Of a stretch of 64,000 nucleotides of DNA, positions 36,866 to 46,243 are shown piece after piece; positions within the stretch are counted from its first letter, which is position 1, and every line of letters begins with the position of its first letter. A program made the position numbers and the translations under genes. Under the pieces are notes generated by a model, which made no database searches, was not told where the DNA came from, and worked only from the letters and a program-made list of their open reading frames with translations. The stretch covers positions 1 to 64,000 of the forward strand of contig NZ_BMHE01000005.1 in assembly GCF_014640555.1 (NCBI RefSeq), read 5' to 3'. The stretch comes from Paenibacillus marchantiophytorum. Its GTDB lineage: Bacteria; Bacillota; Bacilli; Paenibacillales; NBRC-103111.

Positions 36866-37756
36866 TTATTCCTTCACACTGCCTACAGTCATTCCTTTGA
36901 TAAAAAATCGTTGCACGAACGGGTACACCAATAAAATCGGCAGTGCCCCCATGAAAATTTGCGCAGTGCGAAGCGTTTTCTCACTCAGATTCTCCAACTG
37001 TTTGAGCTGCTCAACATTGACAGACTGCATTTGCGCATTCATTGCGGTAATTAAGGTGGACAGGTAGGTCTGAAGCGGATATTTATCCGGTGAATTCATG
37101 TATAGAATACCGTCAAACCAAGAATTCCAGTGTCCGATAATGGTAAATAACCCAATGGTCGCAATGGCTGGCAGCGAGACTGGCAAATAGATTTTCCATA
37201 GCAGCGTCCAATGACTTGCTCCGTCAATCGTTGCAGCTTCTTCCATTTCTCTGGGAATCCCTCGAAAGAAGTTCAGCATCATAATCATATTCCATACATT
37301 CAATGCGCCAGGCAGAACAAGCGCCCAGATCGTATTGATCAGCCCGGTTGATTTGACAATCATATACGTCGGAATGAGTCCTCCGCCCAAGAAAATCGTA
37401 ACCGCAAAAAACCACACATACACGGTTCGGGAGCGAAATTGCGTCGTTTCTTTGGCAAGCGGATAAGCGGTAATGAAAATCAGGAACATATTAATGACCG
37501 TTCCGAGCACGACCCTTTCCAGGGAGACACGGAGTGACCTCATAAATTCCACCTTATGTCCAAGATACACGTAAGCATCGAGCGTAAAGCCAATCGGCAA
37601 CAGCTTCACTTCGCCAGCCATCGCCGCTGTGTTGGAGCTTAACGAGACAGCGAGCAGGTGAATGAACGGCACAATACCGATGATCGTAATGAAGGTAAGT
37701 ACCAAGGCATTCATCAAGACGAACAGCTTTCTGCTAAACGATGGTTTATAAACCAT
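36866..37756 (-). CDS. Carbohydrate ABC transporter permease, LplC/MalG type
   Basis: A 296-residue inner-membrane subunit with six predicted helices. The conserved EAA loop reads EMEEAATIDGASHWTLLWKIYLPVSLPAI (about 180-208), where the ATPase docks. The C-terminus FFIKGMTVGSVKE is typical of this permease type. It pairs with the permease gene 18 bp upstream and the binding protein at 39030. No ATPase gene is present in the locus; such importers in Bacillales usually use a shared MsmX-like ATPase. Confidence 0.93.
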   Translation of the reverse strand: MVYKPSFSRKLFVLMNALVLTFITIIGIVPFIHLLAVSLSSNTAAMAGEVKLLPIGFTLDAYVYLGHKVEFMRSLRVSLERVVLGTVINMFLIFITAYPLAKETTQFRSRTVYVWFFAVTIFLGGGLIPTYMIVKSTGLINTIWALVLPGALNVWNMIMMLNFFRGIPREMEEAATIDGASHWTLLWKIYLPVSLPAIATIGLFTIIGHWNSWFDGILYMNSPDKYPLQTYLSTLITAMNAQMQSVNVEQLKQLENLSEKTLRTAQIFMGALPILLVYPFVQRFFIKGMTVGSVKE

Positions 37757-37774
37757 ATGAAATCCCCCAGCCGT

Positions 37775-38683
37775 CTAAAATATTCGGTAATTGCTGAATT
37801 TGTACGCCAGATAGTAGGATAGCGATACCAATCCGACGGATATGCCCGACTTAAATAGTCCCACTGCCGCAGCAGGCGCAAACTGTTGACTGAATAGACC
37901 AAGCCTGTAAGTGAAGGTATCAATAATATCAGCACCCTGGTACACGGTTGGATTGTACATGATCAAGATCTGATCAAACCCTGCATTCAATATATTTCCA
38001 AGGCTTAATGTCGTCATGAGAATGATGATTGGCATCATCCCCGGCAATGTAATATGCATCATTTGCTTCCATTTGCCAGCCCCGTCTACTTCGGCAGCCT
38101 CGTATAGACTTGCGTTAATGCCGGTAATAGCAGCCAGAAAAATGATCATATTGTAGCCCATGCCCTTCCAGACATCCGAACCAACCATAATCGCTCGAAA
38201 CCAATTATTGCTGCCCATGAACATAATCGGCTCCAGACCCATACTTGAAATCATGCCGTTAATAGGGCCTCTCAAGGAAAACAACTCCAGAATGACTCCG
38301 CCAAGAACCGTCCACGCAAGAAAAAACGGCAGAAAAATACTCGTCTGAATCATGCGTTGAAACCACTTTTTGGTGATCTCATTCAGCAGCAGCGCCAAAA
38401 TAAGGGGAACCGCTAACGAAAAGATGATTTTCAAAGAGGCGATGAGCACCGTATTCCACAAAACCTGGTTAAAGTCAGGCAGGTTGAATACATATCTGAA
38501 ATTTTTCAGCCCCACCCATTTGGATTTGAAAAAGCCAAGCACCGGTTCATATTTTTGAAATGCCATCACGACGCCAAGGATAGGGCCGTAAGCATAGACA
38601 AGCGTAACTAAAACGCCAGGCAGCAGCATTAGATGCAGCGGCATATCTGTTTTTATTCTCAACTGTGTAGCCTCCAATCGCAC
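37775..38683 (-). CDS. Carbohydrate ABC transporter permease, LplB type
   Basis: A 302-residue inner-membrane permease. The N-terminus (HLMLLPGVLVTLVYAYGPILGVVMAFQKY) and the EAA loop (SLYEAAEVDGAGKWKQMMHITLPGMMPI) match LplB/YtcP-type proteins that take up oligosaccharides or complex sugars. Six helices are predicted. A 346-bp gap filled by intergenic repeats separates it from the binding-protein gene upstream, which could lower its expression relative to that gene. Confidence 0.93.
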   Translation of the reverse strand: MRLEATQLRIKTDMPLHLMLLPGVLVTLVYAYGPILGVVMAFQKYEPVLGFFKSKWVGLKNFRYVFNLPDFNQVLWNTVLIASLKIIFSLAVPLILALLLNEITKKWFQRMIQTSIFLPFFLAWTVLGGVILELFSLRGPINGMISSMGLEPIMFMGSNNWFRAIMVGSDVWKGMGYNMIIFLAAITGINASLYEAAEVDGAGKWKQMMHITLPGMMPIIILMTTLSLGNILNAGFDQILIMYNPTVYQGADIIDTFTYRLGLFSQQFAPAAAVGLFKSGISVGLVSLSYYLAYKFSNYRIF

Positions 38684-38691
38684 CCAAATTC

Positions 38692-38995
38692 AGCCATCTT
38701 ACTATGAAAAATGGCTTCGCCGCCCTGAGAGATCAGCCTCTTAGCGACAAAACCTGTTAAGGGAACTAGAGGACGCTATTTCGGCAAATAGCAGGGTTGT
38801 TAGGGCAATAGCGGAACTACAGGGTCTTATCTCCACCAAAAGAGCTGAATTTCCCAGAAAACAGCAAAATAGCGTACTGTAGTTCCCTCAACCTCGCAAT
38901 AATGACGCTTTTTGCTAGAATAGCGCACTGTAGTTCCCTTATCTCCGTGCGAGCAGCCCGGGCAACTCCTCGTTCACTCCAGAATAAAGGGAGAG
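38692..38995. repeat. Intergenic repeat element, copy A
   Basis: About 300 bp between the solute-binding protein and permease genes. It contains direct and inverted copies of a core TAGCGNACTGTAGTTCCCT; two direct cores at 38870 and 38921 are 51 bp apart, and inverted versions (AAGGGAACTAGAGGACGCTA) lie upstream. Copy B (47429) matches it along almost its entire length and copy C (44848) is a looser relative. No coding frame is supported. Confidence 0.85.
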
Positions 38996-39029
38996 ATTGT
39001 ACAAATGCTCCCCCGCTGTATGCTTTACC

Positions 39030-40736
39030 TTATTTCACTGCATTCTTCGTATACCACTCGTTGACTTCCTTCGTAATATCGTCGCCGCCAAGCTTCTTCC
39101 AGCTCTCCACATACTTGTCAAACTCGCTTATAGGAGCGCCCATAATAATCTTGGTATACGTTTCGTCGAGCAGCTTATCGAGCTGCGCACCTTTCTCAAT
39201 CTGTGTTTCCGTCGGAACGCCATAGAACTCGTTGAAGAACACCTGCTTGTTGTCACGAATTTGGCGCGTTATGCCCCAACCACCGTTTTTGGCTGCACGG
39301 CTGTAGTATTGACCCCAGTTGGAGCCTTTTGTGGCGTTCGTCGTATCGCCAGCAAGGAATTCCTTGGTTGCTTTGAACACGTCGGCAACATTCTTGTAAT
39401 TTTCATCATCAAGAGTAATAGCATTTTGTTTGGCATCCAAAGCCTTGTTAACCTCTGTATAAATGTTATCGATTTGAGCAGGATTATAGATTCTTGGCAC
39501 AAACCAGTTGTACACGTACCCATTTTCTGCTTTGTTTTTCTCCAGATACTGTTTTTTGCCCATTTCAATGTAGAAGTTAATCATCTTAATCGCAGCTTCT
39601 GGATTTTTCGCTTTTTTGTTTACGGCAATAATGTGGCTCATTCGTACCTTGCCAACCATCGATTTCCCTGGCTGACCATCCAGCGATGGAATCGGATAAG
39701 CTTCCCATTCTGCATTGGGATCTTTATCCTTGCTAATATTAAGCGGCCAGTTCGGGTACCACCATTCACCGTATGAAATGCCAACTCTGCCGGCAACGAT
39801 ATCTTCAACAACCTTGTTCTCGTCTTTCAGAGCAAATTCTTTATCCAGCAGACCTTTCTGATACCAAGATTGCAGCTTGGCAAGAGCGGTTTTCGTTTCG
39901 GGCTGGATTTCACCTGCGGCAAGCTTGCCGTCTTTGCCTTTCAGCCAAGCTTTGGGAGCTGTGCCATAGCCGTTAAACACACCACGGGCATCAAATCCCC
40001 AGCCGATCAGAGTTTTCTGCATCGCGATGCCATACCGATCATTCTTACCGGTTTTACCTGGATCGTTTTTGACAAAGGCATCAGCAATTTTCTCCAGATC
40101 GTCAATTGTTTTTGGTGGCTGCAGGTTGAGACTGGTGAGCCAATCCTTCCGAATCCACAAGAGCTGCGTGGAGAGATACGGATCCTCGAACCCCGGAATA
40201 CCTAATATTTTGCCATCTGTCGTCGTGGTTTTCATGGCAAATCCGCCGTCCACCTGCATATAGTTCTTTAAAGCGGGAGAGGCATATTTGTTATAGGCAT
40301 CTGTCAAATCTGCAAGCATACCCTGACTTTTCAATTTCTCATATTGCAGCGTATCCAGATCCAGAATATCAGGCAAATCGGCAGAAGCAAGCGCAAGCGA
40401 AAACTTCTGTTCGAATTGTTCCGTCGGCACGCTCCATTTATATTTCAGATCAATATTGAGCATCTCTTTCAAATCTTTCAGGTAGGCGTTCTGATCAGGT
40501 GTAATTCCCTTGGGTGTCTTCGGATCTTCCGGCGGGCGGAAACCCAGCACTTCGGTAACCGTGACTGTTTGCGCATATTTACCCAACGGATCTACATTTT
40601 CCGTTTTTGGGGAGCCTGTCGTTTGCGGTGCTGCACTCCCTGTACTTGAAGCGCTTTCATTGTTGCTGCTGCATCCCATAAGCGTTGTCGATATCAGTGA
40701 AGTAAGCAGGACAGAACGGACTAGCTTTTTTCTCAT
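39030..40736 (-). CDS. Extracellular solute-binding lipoprotein, LipO type
   Basis: A 568-residue lipoprotein with the lipobox TLMGCSSN (Cys22). Large size and text (KYKWSVPTEQFEQKFSLALASADLPDI, GVFNGYGTAPKAWLKGKDGK, DYVYNWF-type blocks) match LipO/YtcQ-type family 1 binding proteins that serve LplBC permeases and bind oligosaccharides. It captures sugars at the cell surface for the permeases 36866-38683. The C-terminus (KKLGGDDITKEVNEWYTKNA) is the same type as the orphan tail found at 46171-46241. Confidence 0.92.
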   Translation of the reverse strand: MRKKLVRSVLLTSLISTTLMGCSSNNESASSTGSAAPQTTGSPKTENVDPLGKYAQTVTVTEVLGFRPPEDPKTPKGITPDQNAYLKDLKEMLNIDLKYKWSVPTEQFEQKFSLALASADLPDILDLDTLQYEKLKSQGMLADLTDAYNKYASPALKNYMQVDGGFAMKTTTTDGKILGIPGFEDPYLSTQLLWIRKDWLTSLNLQPPKTIDDLEKIADAFVKNDPGKTGKNDRYGIAMQKTLIGWGFDARGVFNGYGTAPKAWLKGKDGKLAAGEIQPETKTALAKLQSWYQKGLLDKEFALKDENKVVEDIVAGRVGISYGEWWYPNWPLNISKDKDPNAEWEAYPIPSLDGQPGKSMVGKVRMSHIIAVNKKAKNPEAAIKMINFYIEMGKKQYLEKNKAENGYVYNWFVPRIYNPAQIDNIYTEVNKALDAKQNAITLDDENYKNVADVFKATKEFLAGDTTNATKGSNWGQYYSRAAKNGGWGITRQIRDNKQVFFNEFYGVPTETQIEKGAQLDKLLDETYTKIIMGAPISEFDKYVESWKKLGGDDITKEVNEWYTKNAVK

Positions 40737-40884
40737 GTTATACCCCCCACATTTTATGCGAATTAAGTAACTGAAACTATCGTTGTTATTGGTCTGTGGT
40801 AAAGGCTCGAGCTTTACTGTACTTATTGTAATACTGCGGGACGAACAACCGCTATACTAAACTGTTTACATCGTTCTGTTTTGT

Positions 40885-42570
40885 TTACTTCCTTGTTTTA
40901 TGAAGGATCGCTTCCCTAAATTCCTGTGGCGACACCTCTTTCATTTTTCGGAAAAATGCTGTGAAGTAGGACGGAGATTCAAAACCCAATTTCAAGGCAA
41001 TTTCATTTATCTTCATCTGCATATCCTCCAGCATGTTCACCGCCATCTCCGCTTTGGTTGCATTAATATAATCGGACAAATTCCGCCCCGTAAGCTGCTT
41101 ATAGAAACGCGATAGATAGGAAGGGTTGAAATGGACCACTTCAGCGATTCTGGCAAGGGAAAGATCACCGCTCAAATTTTCGTTAATAAATCTATGAATG
41201 CGCTCAACTAACAAATTTTCTCCTTTTTCAACCTGCTGCTGTTTCTCCAGGCATATCTGTTTGCCGAGTTCGAGATAATAAGATTCCACAGCTACCCAGT
41301 CACTGGGGATGTCCATCATTCCGAAACTTTCGATAGGCATATGCTCCTTCGTTCTATCAGAAGTACTTTGATTATTAATATTGGCTAGAAAAACAAGCAC
41401 AAACGAATAATACCTTTCTAGACCGAGAAGGTAATTCTGAGAGGTTTCATGTTGCAAGCTGTTGATCAGATCTTTGCAAATCGTTTCTGCTTGGAGCTCA
41501 TCCCCTTCATCCAACTTCTTTTCCAGCAAGCGCAGCTTTTTGTTGAAGTCATCCGAATAAGCAGCAACCTTGGAAGGCTCCACTTTAAAAAATTCGTTCG
41601 CCATGCCGAGGTCCATCATCGTCATTTTTTGCCCGGATACCAGCCTTTTCTTGATCATCGCCTTCACCAGTTCGAATTCTTTATGCAGGTGGCCCCATTC
41701 GACGCCGCCTCTTGAAATAACGAAAGAAACATCCATGTGCAGCAAATCACGGCACGCATTTTGAACCGATTCCAGAATGCCTTTTAAGTACGTGACAAGC
41801 CCTCTCCAATCGACCTCATTGCCTTCCTTGCGAAATCGTTCTGAACTCGAATCCAGTTGTAGAAATGAAATCATCATGGAATTCTCATAGACAATCTCTT
41901 CGCTAGTTATGACAGACGGCCAATACTGTTCAACTAAATTCCGAACGGCGTACAAGGCGTTTCGCTTATTGGCATACGACATGCCTCCGGACCAACTGTC
42001 AATCTTGCCAACGAGGAGCAGCACAGGGGCATCCCGATTCAGCTTGACGACTTGATCTGCAAATAATTCATCGGATAAAAGATCATTTACACTTTCGCCT
42101 AATAGAAGGGCCTCGAACAATTCCTTTTTCAGCAACGGCGCCATAACCAGCATTTGGTTTCGTGCCTTATCCACGGTATCCTTGTTCTTAAGCTCGTCCT
42201 CTATTTTCTTTAATGCATTCGAGACCGCCCCGATAACAACCTTATCCTCTTCTGTTTTCAAAATATAGCTTTCCACATTTTTTTGAATCGCCGTGTAGAC
42301 ATAATCAAATTCGTTATGCCCTGTCAAAAAAATGATTTTGCAAGCTGGCCAATAAAATAAAATCTCATCCATCAACTGCAAGCCATTCTTCTCGGGCATC
42401 CGAATATCGCTGAGCACAACATCAATCTTCGTCTTCTTGATGATGTCTATCGCCTCAAACGCCGAATACGCCTTGCAGATGTCGAGATCAAGCTCCTCCC
42501 TTTCCTGGAACATCTGTACCAGTCCTTCAACAATCGCCGGTTCATCGTCAACAATTAAGAGTCTATACAT
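40885..42570 (-). CDS. Response regulator of YesN type (REC + AraC)
   Basis: A 561-residue DNA-binding response regulator. The start is ATG 42570 with GGAGG 8 nt upstream. The receiver domain holds LLIVDDEP (acidic pair) and the phosphoacceptor in VVLSDIRMPEKNG (about 55-60). A long helical middle precedes the AraC domain (about 465-560: LSLARIAEVVHFNPSYLSRFYKQLTG, IALKLGFESPSYFTAFFRKMKEVSPQEFR). It overlaps the kinase gene by 8 bp and is presumably phosphorylated by it. Target is likely the binding-protein/permease operon immediately downstream. Confidence 0.93.
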   Translation of the reverse strand: MYRLLIVDDEPAIVEGLVQMFQEREELDLDICKAYSAFEAIDIIKKTKIDVVLSDIRMPEKNGLQLMDEILFYWPACKIIFLTGHNEFDYVYTAIQKNVESYILKTEEDKVVIGAVSNALKKIEDELKNKDTVDKARNQMLVMAPLLKKELFEALLLGESVNDLLSDELFADQVVKLNRDAPVLLLVGKIDSWSGGMSYANKRNALYAVRNLVEQYWPSVITSEEIVYENSMMISFLQLDSSSERFRKEGNEVDWRGLVTYLKGILESVQNACRDLLHMDVSFVISRGGVEWGHLHKEFELVKAMIKKRLVSGQKMTMMDLGMANEFFKVEPSKVAAYSDDFNKKLRLLEKKLDEGDELQAETICKDLINSLQHETSQNYLLGLERYYSFVLVFLANINNQSTSDRTKEHMPIESFGMMDIPSDWVAVESYYLELGKQICLEKQQQVEKGENLLVERIHRFINENLSGDLSLARIAEVVHFNPSYLSRFYKQLTGRNLSDYINATKAEMAVNMLEDMQMKINEIALKLGFESPSYFTAFFRKMKEVSPQEFREAILHKTRK

Positions 42571-44308
42571 CACTGCCGCCTCCATAATTAAAATGAATGA
42601 TTACTTCTGCTTTCAACCCGCCATGTTCGCTTCTGGAAACAAATACGCCGCTAGGTTTGCCGTATTCCAACTGGATTCGCCTGCACACATTAATAATCCC
42701 TGTCTTCTCAAGAACAATTGAACTATGTGCCAACTTCTCCTGTAGGGAATGAATTAAATCATCCGTCAGCTTGTTTCCGTCATCTTCCACACAAACACGC
42801 AAGCATTTCTTCTCATACGTCACCGTAATGCGGATATTGCCGCCTTTGCGTTCATTTTCGAAAGCGTGTTCGAACGTATTTTCGATAATCGGCTGCAGGA
42901 TCAGACGAGGCACCATGAGAGGCTTGCAAGCATCTGGAATTTCACCGGCAACGACATGAATCCGATTCGAAAACCGTATCCGTTGAATCTCCACATAATC
43001 CATAGCATGCCGATATTCCATGTCAAATGGCACCTCATCCGCACCATTTCTAGTAACAAATTGATAATAACTGCCCAGCTTCTGGGCTAAAGTGGCGACC
43101 GTTTCATAATCCTTCGCCTTGCACATCATATAAATATTGAAGAATCCATTGTACAGAAAGTGCGGTTTGATCTGCGACTGCAGCTGCTTTAATTCGGAAT
43201 GCTGCAGCGCCATCTTTTGCTCATAATTTTGCCGGATGGATTGCCTTAGCTTGTCGATCAACTTATCGAAGCTCCTGTACAGATAACCAAATTCAATATC
43301 ATTTTTCGGCCTTATCAAAATATCCAGATTATCTGTTTCAAGCGTTCGGAAAGCAGCAATCAGCTCCTTCAAAGGATTGTGGATCATCAATTTGACCGAG
43401 AATGAAAAAACAAGAATAATGACAATCGAAATCAGAGACATAACAAGCAGCCAAATATTAAATGTCTTGAGCGATCCCGTGAGTTCATTTTGGTTGATAT
43501 ACGAATAAAGTGTTAATCCGAGTGTACTTATCCGGTTGTAAGTTATCCGATAACTCTGATCTCCCAATTTCAGAATATGACTCTCATCATTTTTGTTGTT
43601 TGCTTCCAATGAAACGTTATCATAAATCTTTTTGACGATGGCATCTTCGTGCTTGGGCGATATATAGTAGCTAAAACTTTCATTGGTAATAAATGCACCT
43701 GAATAACCATAATTCCCTACCAGCTGCTCTAATGTCTTTTCCAACTTCTTAACGGAAAGCTCCATGTAGACAATGACGCTTGAATTGTTGGCTGCTTCAA
43801 TAAAGAACAATCTCCCCTCATAATAATAAATGGAAGATTTTTTACTTTTTAAATATAATTTACTGATGATTTCATACTCCTGATTAGGCAGCTTATTAAT
43901 CCCGCTTTGGGTAGAAATCGTTCTTCCGAAGGATTTCATATATACCCCGGTATTCAGCAAGTATTCACTCGAGTTCTGTATCGTGGACAAGCGTTCCTTC
44001 ACCCTATTTACGAGTTGGATTTCTTCAAACACATCCAGCGTGCCTGACAGAAAGTTCAGCTTCTGGAGTTCGGAATCATTGACAGCCTGCAACTGCTGAT
44101 TGCGAATGAAGGAAATTTGATCATCCAGCTGGTTCGAATAAAATTGCACCTTGGACTGAATGGAATCGGAAAATTCTTGTTTAATAAAGGACTGCCCCAT
44201 CATATTCATCAACAGATTTACAATATAGACAGGAATAATCAATGCGGCAAAAACGATAATCACTTTTTGATACACGTACAATTTGGGGATCCTTGTTATT
44301 TTTATCAC
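42563..44308 (-). CDS. Sensor histidine kinase of YesM type
   Basis: A 581-residue membrane kinase with helices near 17-37 and 280-300 flanking a cache-like extracytoplasmic sensor. A HAMP segment (about 300-350) leads to the His_kinase domain with QIKPHFLYNGF (phospho-acceptor His about 390). The HATPase part has ILQPIIENTFEHAF and VCVEDDGNKL. The final G boxes look a little shortened. It forms a two-component pair with the coupled regulator gene and probably senses a sugar outside the cell. Confidence 0.93.
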   Translation of the reverse strand: MIKITRIPKLYVYQKVIIVFAALIIPVYIVNLLMNMMGQSFIKQEFSDSIQSKVQFYSNQLDDQISFIRNQQLQAVNDSELQKLNFLSGTLDVFEEIQLVNRVKERLSTIQNSSEYLLNTGVYMKSFGRTISTQSGINKLPNQEYEIISKLYLKSKKSSIYYYEGRLFFIEAANNSSVIVYMELSVKKLEKTLEQLVGNYGYSGAFITNESFSYYISPKHEDAIVKKIYDNVSLEANNKNDESHILKLGDQSYRITYNRISTLGLTLYSYINQNELTGSLKTFNIWLLVMSLISIVIILVFSFSVKLMIHNPLKELIAAFRTLETDNLDILIRPKNDIEFGYLYRSFDKLIDKLRQSIRQNYEQKMALQHSELKQLQSQIKPHFLYNGFFNIYMMCKAKDYETVATLAQKLGSYYQFVTRNGADEVPFDMEYRHAMDYVEIQRIRFSNRIHVVAGEIPDACKPLMVPRLILQPIIENTFEHAFENERKGGNIRITVTYEKKCLRVCVEDDGNKLTDDLIHSLQEKLAHSSIVLEKTGIINVCRRIQLEYGKPSGVFVSRSEHGGLKAEVIIHFNYGGGSDV

Positions 44309-44442
44309 ATTTCCCTCCTGTAGGACATCCGATTTTAAAATGATTTTATGCCTATAAGCTTAGCATGAAATCAATAAGCCTTGTATATGGCCTGTCAAAA
44401 AAACCATTCCGTGCGGTTTGGATCATTTCGGGAAATAAAAAA

Positions 44443-44468
44443 ACCGTCAGGGAAAATATCCTGACGGT
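44443..44468 (-). terminator. Terminator downstream of the SLH remnant
   Basis: ACCGTCAGG pairs with CCTGACGGT around an 8-nt loop, followed by seven T on the minus strand. It once ended the SLH-protein gene whose remnant lies upstream of it on this strand. Confidence 0.85.
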
Positions 44469-44533
44469 CATTTGCGTGTATACTTGTTCCTCGTTTCCTA
44501 TACTCGCAGCCACGTTGAAACTACCTTACTCTG

Positions 44534-44850
44534 TTACTTTCCACGGCCTGATACCGGCCCATGAACATGATCCACGGACGCCTCTAGAATGTTCTTAAAC
44601 GCCCAATGCTGTGCAGGTACGTCGCTCCACTTAGCCTCGGATACAGATAACGGATCTCGGCCCGACAACTTGTTAAGCATCATTACCGCTTCAGCCCGGG
44701 TAAGGGTCTGCTCAGGACGGAACGTGCCATTCCCGTATCCGTTAACTACTCCCGCTGCCTTCGCTTTCCCAATTGCTGCCGCAGCCCAATGGCCCACGGT
44801 GTCGTAGAAACTGCCACCCGGATGAGCGTCTTCATAGCGGTTTTCAGCAA
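44534..44850 (-). pseudogene. 3' remnant of an S-layer homology (SLH) domain protein
   Basis: About 105 codons encode the last one to one-and-a-half SLH repeats (SFYDTVGHWAAAAIGKAKAAG, NGYGNGTFRPEQTLTRAEAV, SDVPAQHWAFKNILEAS). An in-frame TAG closes the frame upstream, and no start with a ribosome binding site is seen, while intergenic repeats occupy the place where the rest of the gene should be. The SLH text resembles that of the intact protein at 47826 in type, not in detail. I judge it a truncated gene end. Confidence 0.8.
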
Positions 44851-45145
44851 TCTAGCGGGTCTTAGTTCCCTTTGGGCTTTGCAATGATAGAGAGCGTCGT
44901 ATGAAAAGGAACTATGATCCGCTAAATGGTGGAAACTGGGGTGAAAGTAGCATAAAAGGGAACTGAGATCCGCTATTTAAGCGGAACCTGCTGATTCCAA
45001 CCGGGAAATGGTGACATAGCGGATCGTAGTTCCCTCTGGCGTGGAATATGGCGGTTTTCAGAATTATAGCGCACTGTAGTTCCCTCAAACTCGCGATCAT
45101 GTCACATTTTGCTACTATCACGGCTTGACGTTCCCTAATATCCAC
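44848..45145. repeat. Intergenic repeat element, copy C (divergent)
   Basis: About six units of the core TAGCGNACTGTAGTTCCCT in both orientations, for example direct cores at about 45018 and 45068 and inverted ones at about 44915 and 44956. Opposed cores can pair into hairpins. It sits between the SLH and transposase remnants, a debris zone with no active gene. Confidence 0.75.
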
Positions 45146-45194
45146 GCGATTGCAAAGCTTGAGGATCTTATTCTGCCAAATAGCTTGTTTATAC

Positions 45195-45333
45195 CTCCAT
45201 AGGGCACCACCTTTAGAGCGTGCCATCCTTCAAGTGCTAGCAGCTTAAACCCTTTTTCCGGGTCTCCACAATCTCGAAATTTTTGGATTTCTTTCAGCAC
45301 TTTGGGACGTATCTTTTTGCCACCAAAAAACTA
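45195..45333 (-). pseudogene. Remnant of an IS91-like transposase N-terminus
   Basis: The frame reads IRPKVLKEIQKFRDCGDPEK then GFKLLALEGWHALKVVPY, which matches the zinc-binding start of IS91/IS801-type transposases, where the text is usually EGCHDVK with further Cys pairs. Most zinc ligands are lost and the homology stops after about 45 codons, so it is a dead fragment. No insertion-sequence ends are visible. Confidence 0.65.
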
Positions 45334-45391
45334 AAAAGGTAGAGCCCCTTAAATCCATTCAAAACTTATACTTTCTGGCGGCTAAAAAAAA

Positions 45392-45427
45392 GCTGCCCTA
45401 TAAGTAGATAAACCTACTTGGGGCAAC
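45392..45427 (-). terminator. Terminator downstream of the lectin-fold remnant
   Basis: On the minus strand GTTGCCC...GGGCAGC encloses an inner stem AAGTAG-CTACTT and is followed by eight T. It lies 22 bp beyond the stop codon of the remnant. Confidence 0.8.
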
Positions 45428-45448
45428 TCCTTGCTCTTTGGGAAATAC

Positions 45449-46065
45449 TTATCTTGCTTCTACGTATAGATTATCTACTTCGAAGTTGGCTGTGTATGCA
45501 CGAACGCCAACCTTGCCTGGAGCAAGCGGCGAATTGTCTGTAGCGCTGAGCTTCTCTTCGCCATTCAAGTATCCTGTCAATTGATTGCCGACAATTGAAA
45601 GCTCCATACGGTACCGATCGTTGAACCATTTAAATACAATTTCAAATTGTAATCGGTTCCAGAAATAAAGGTTTTAGGAGAGGATGCAAGAACCGTAGTC
45701 GCAGATGGGGCTACTTTGGCCAGTTCAAACATTTGGTTAGCTGCATTTATTCTGAGATAGTAGTAATTAGCTGGATCCGTAGGATTAGGAGGTACGACCT
45801 CTTCATAGCGCGCTACCAAGCCGGTAATTCCGGTTGTGCCGTTCAACTTGAAATTCGCTTGCGCGGCGCTGTCGGACCAACTGGCGGAAGGATACGGTTG
45901 ATCATTATAGACAGCCATGGAAACTCCGCTTGATGTAGAGGTATGGGGTCGGTTGCTGCTTCCATCGGATACGATACTCCAGTTGCCCGACTTTAAGTCC
46001 CAATTCGTAATGGTTCCGCTTTCAAATCGATCCGTTCGAATTGCATTGTGAGGCGAGGGCGACTG
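45449..46065 (-). pseudogene. Frameshifted end of a secreted enzyme with a concanavalin-like module
   Basis: Two frames join to one domain. Upstream: FESGTITNWDLKSGNWSIVS, then LVARYEEVVPPNPTDPANYY, NLKLYLNG. Downstream, in another frame: RYRMELSIVGNQLTGYLNGE, LAPGKVGVRAYTANFEVDNL, VEAR-stop. The expected continuous lectin/DUF1080-like fold is broken by a frameshift near 45625, and the 5' part (the catalytic region) is missing. It was probably the C-terminal module of a polysaccharide lyase or similar secreted enzyme. Confidence 0.75.
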
Positions 46066-46170
46066 GCGATGTAACTGGCGCCGTGCCAGTTGTCGTATAG
46101 TATCTAAAATATATGAAAATAAATCATTATGGGTAAGAACCGGTCGACAAATTCACAGAACTTCAAAGCG

Positions 46171-46241
46171 GTTAGTATAAAAATGGCGGCGATGAGTATG
46201 CCAAGCAAATGAACGACTACATCGCCAGCTTGAAAAAATAA
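46171..46241 (+). pseudogene. Last codons of a LipO-type solute-binding protein
   Basis: On the plus strand one frame reads YKNGGDEYAKQMNDYIASLKK and stops at 46239-46241. This is the typical C-terminus of extracellular solute-binding proteins of sugar importers. Nothing of the remaining gene is present upstream. It is a relic of a rearrangement next to the lectin-module remnant. Confidence 0.6.
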
Positions 46242-46243
46242 CG

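Noticed and set aside
38997..39776. 259-codon plus-strand frame opposite the solute-binding protein
   Set aside because: Shadow of the minus-strand gene, which has lipobox and full family motifs.
44848..45145. Possible CRISPR array because of regular 51-bp spacing
   Set aside because: Cores occur in both orientations, units between cores are themselves similar, and no cas gene is near. It is an intergenic repeat element.
45904..46130. Possible intact gene joining the lectin-module frame to the sequence upstream
   Set aside because: No start codon with ribosome binding site, no signal peptide, and the domain is frameshifted near 45625.
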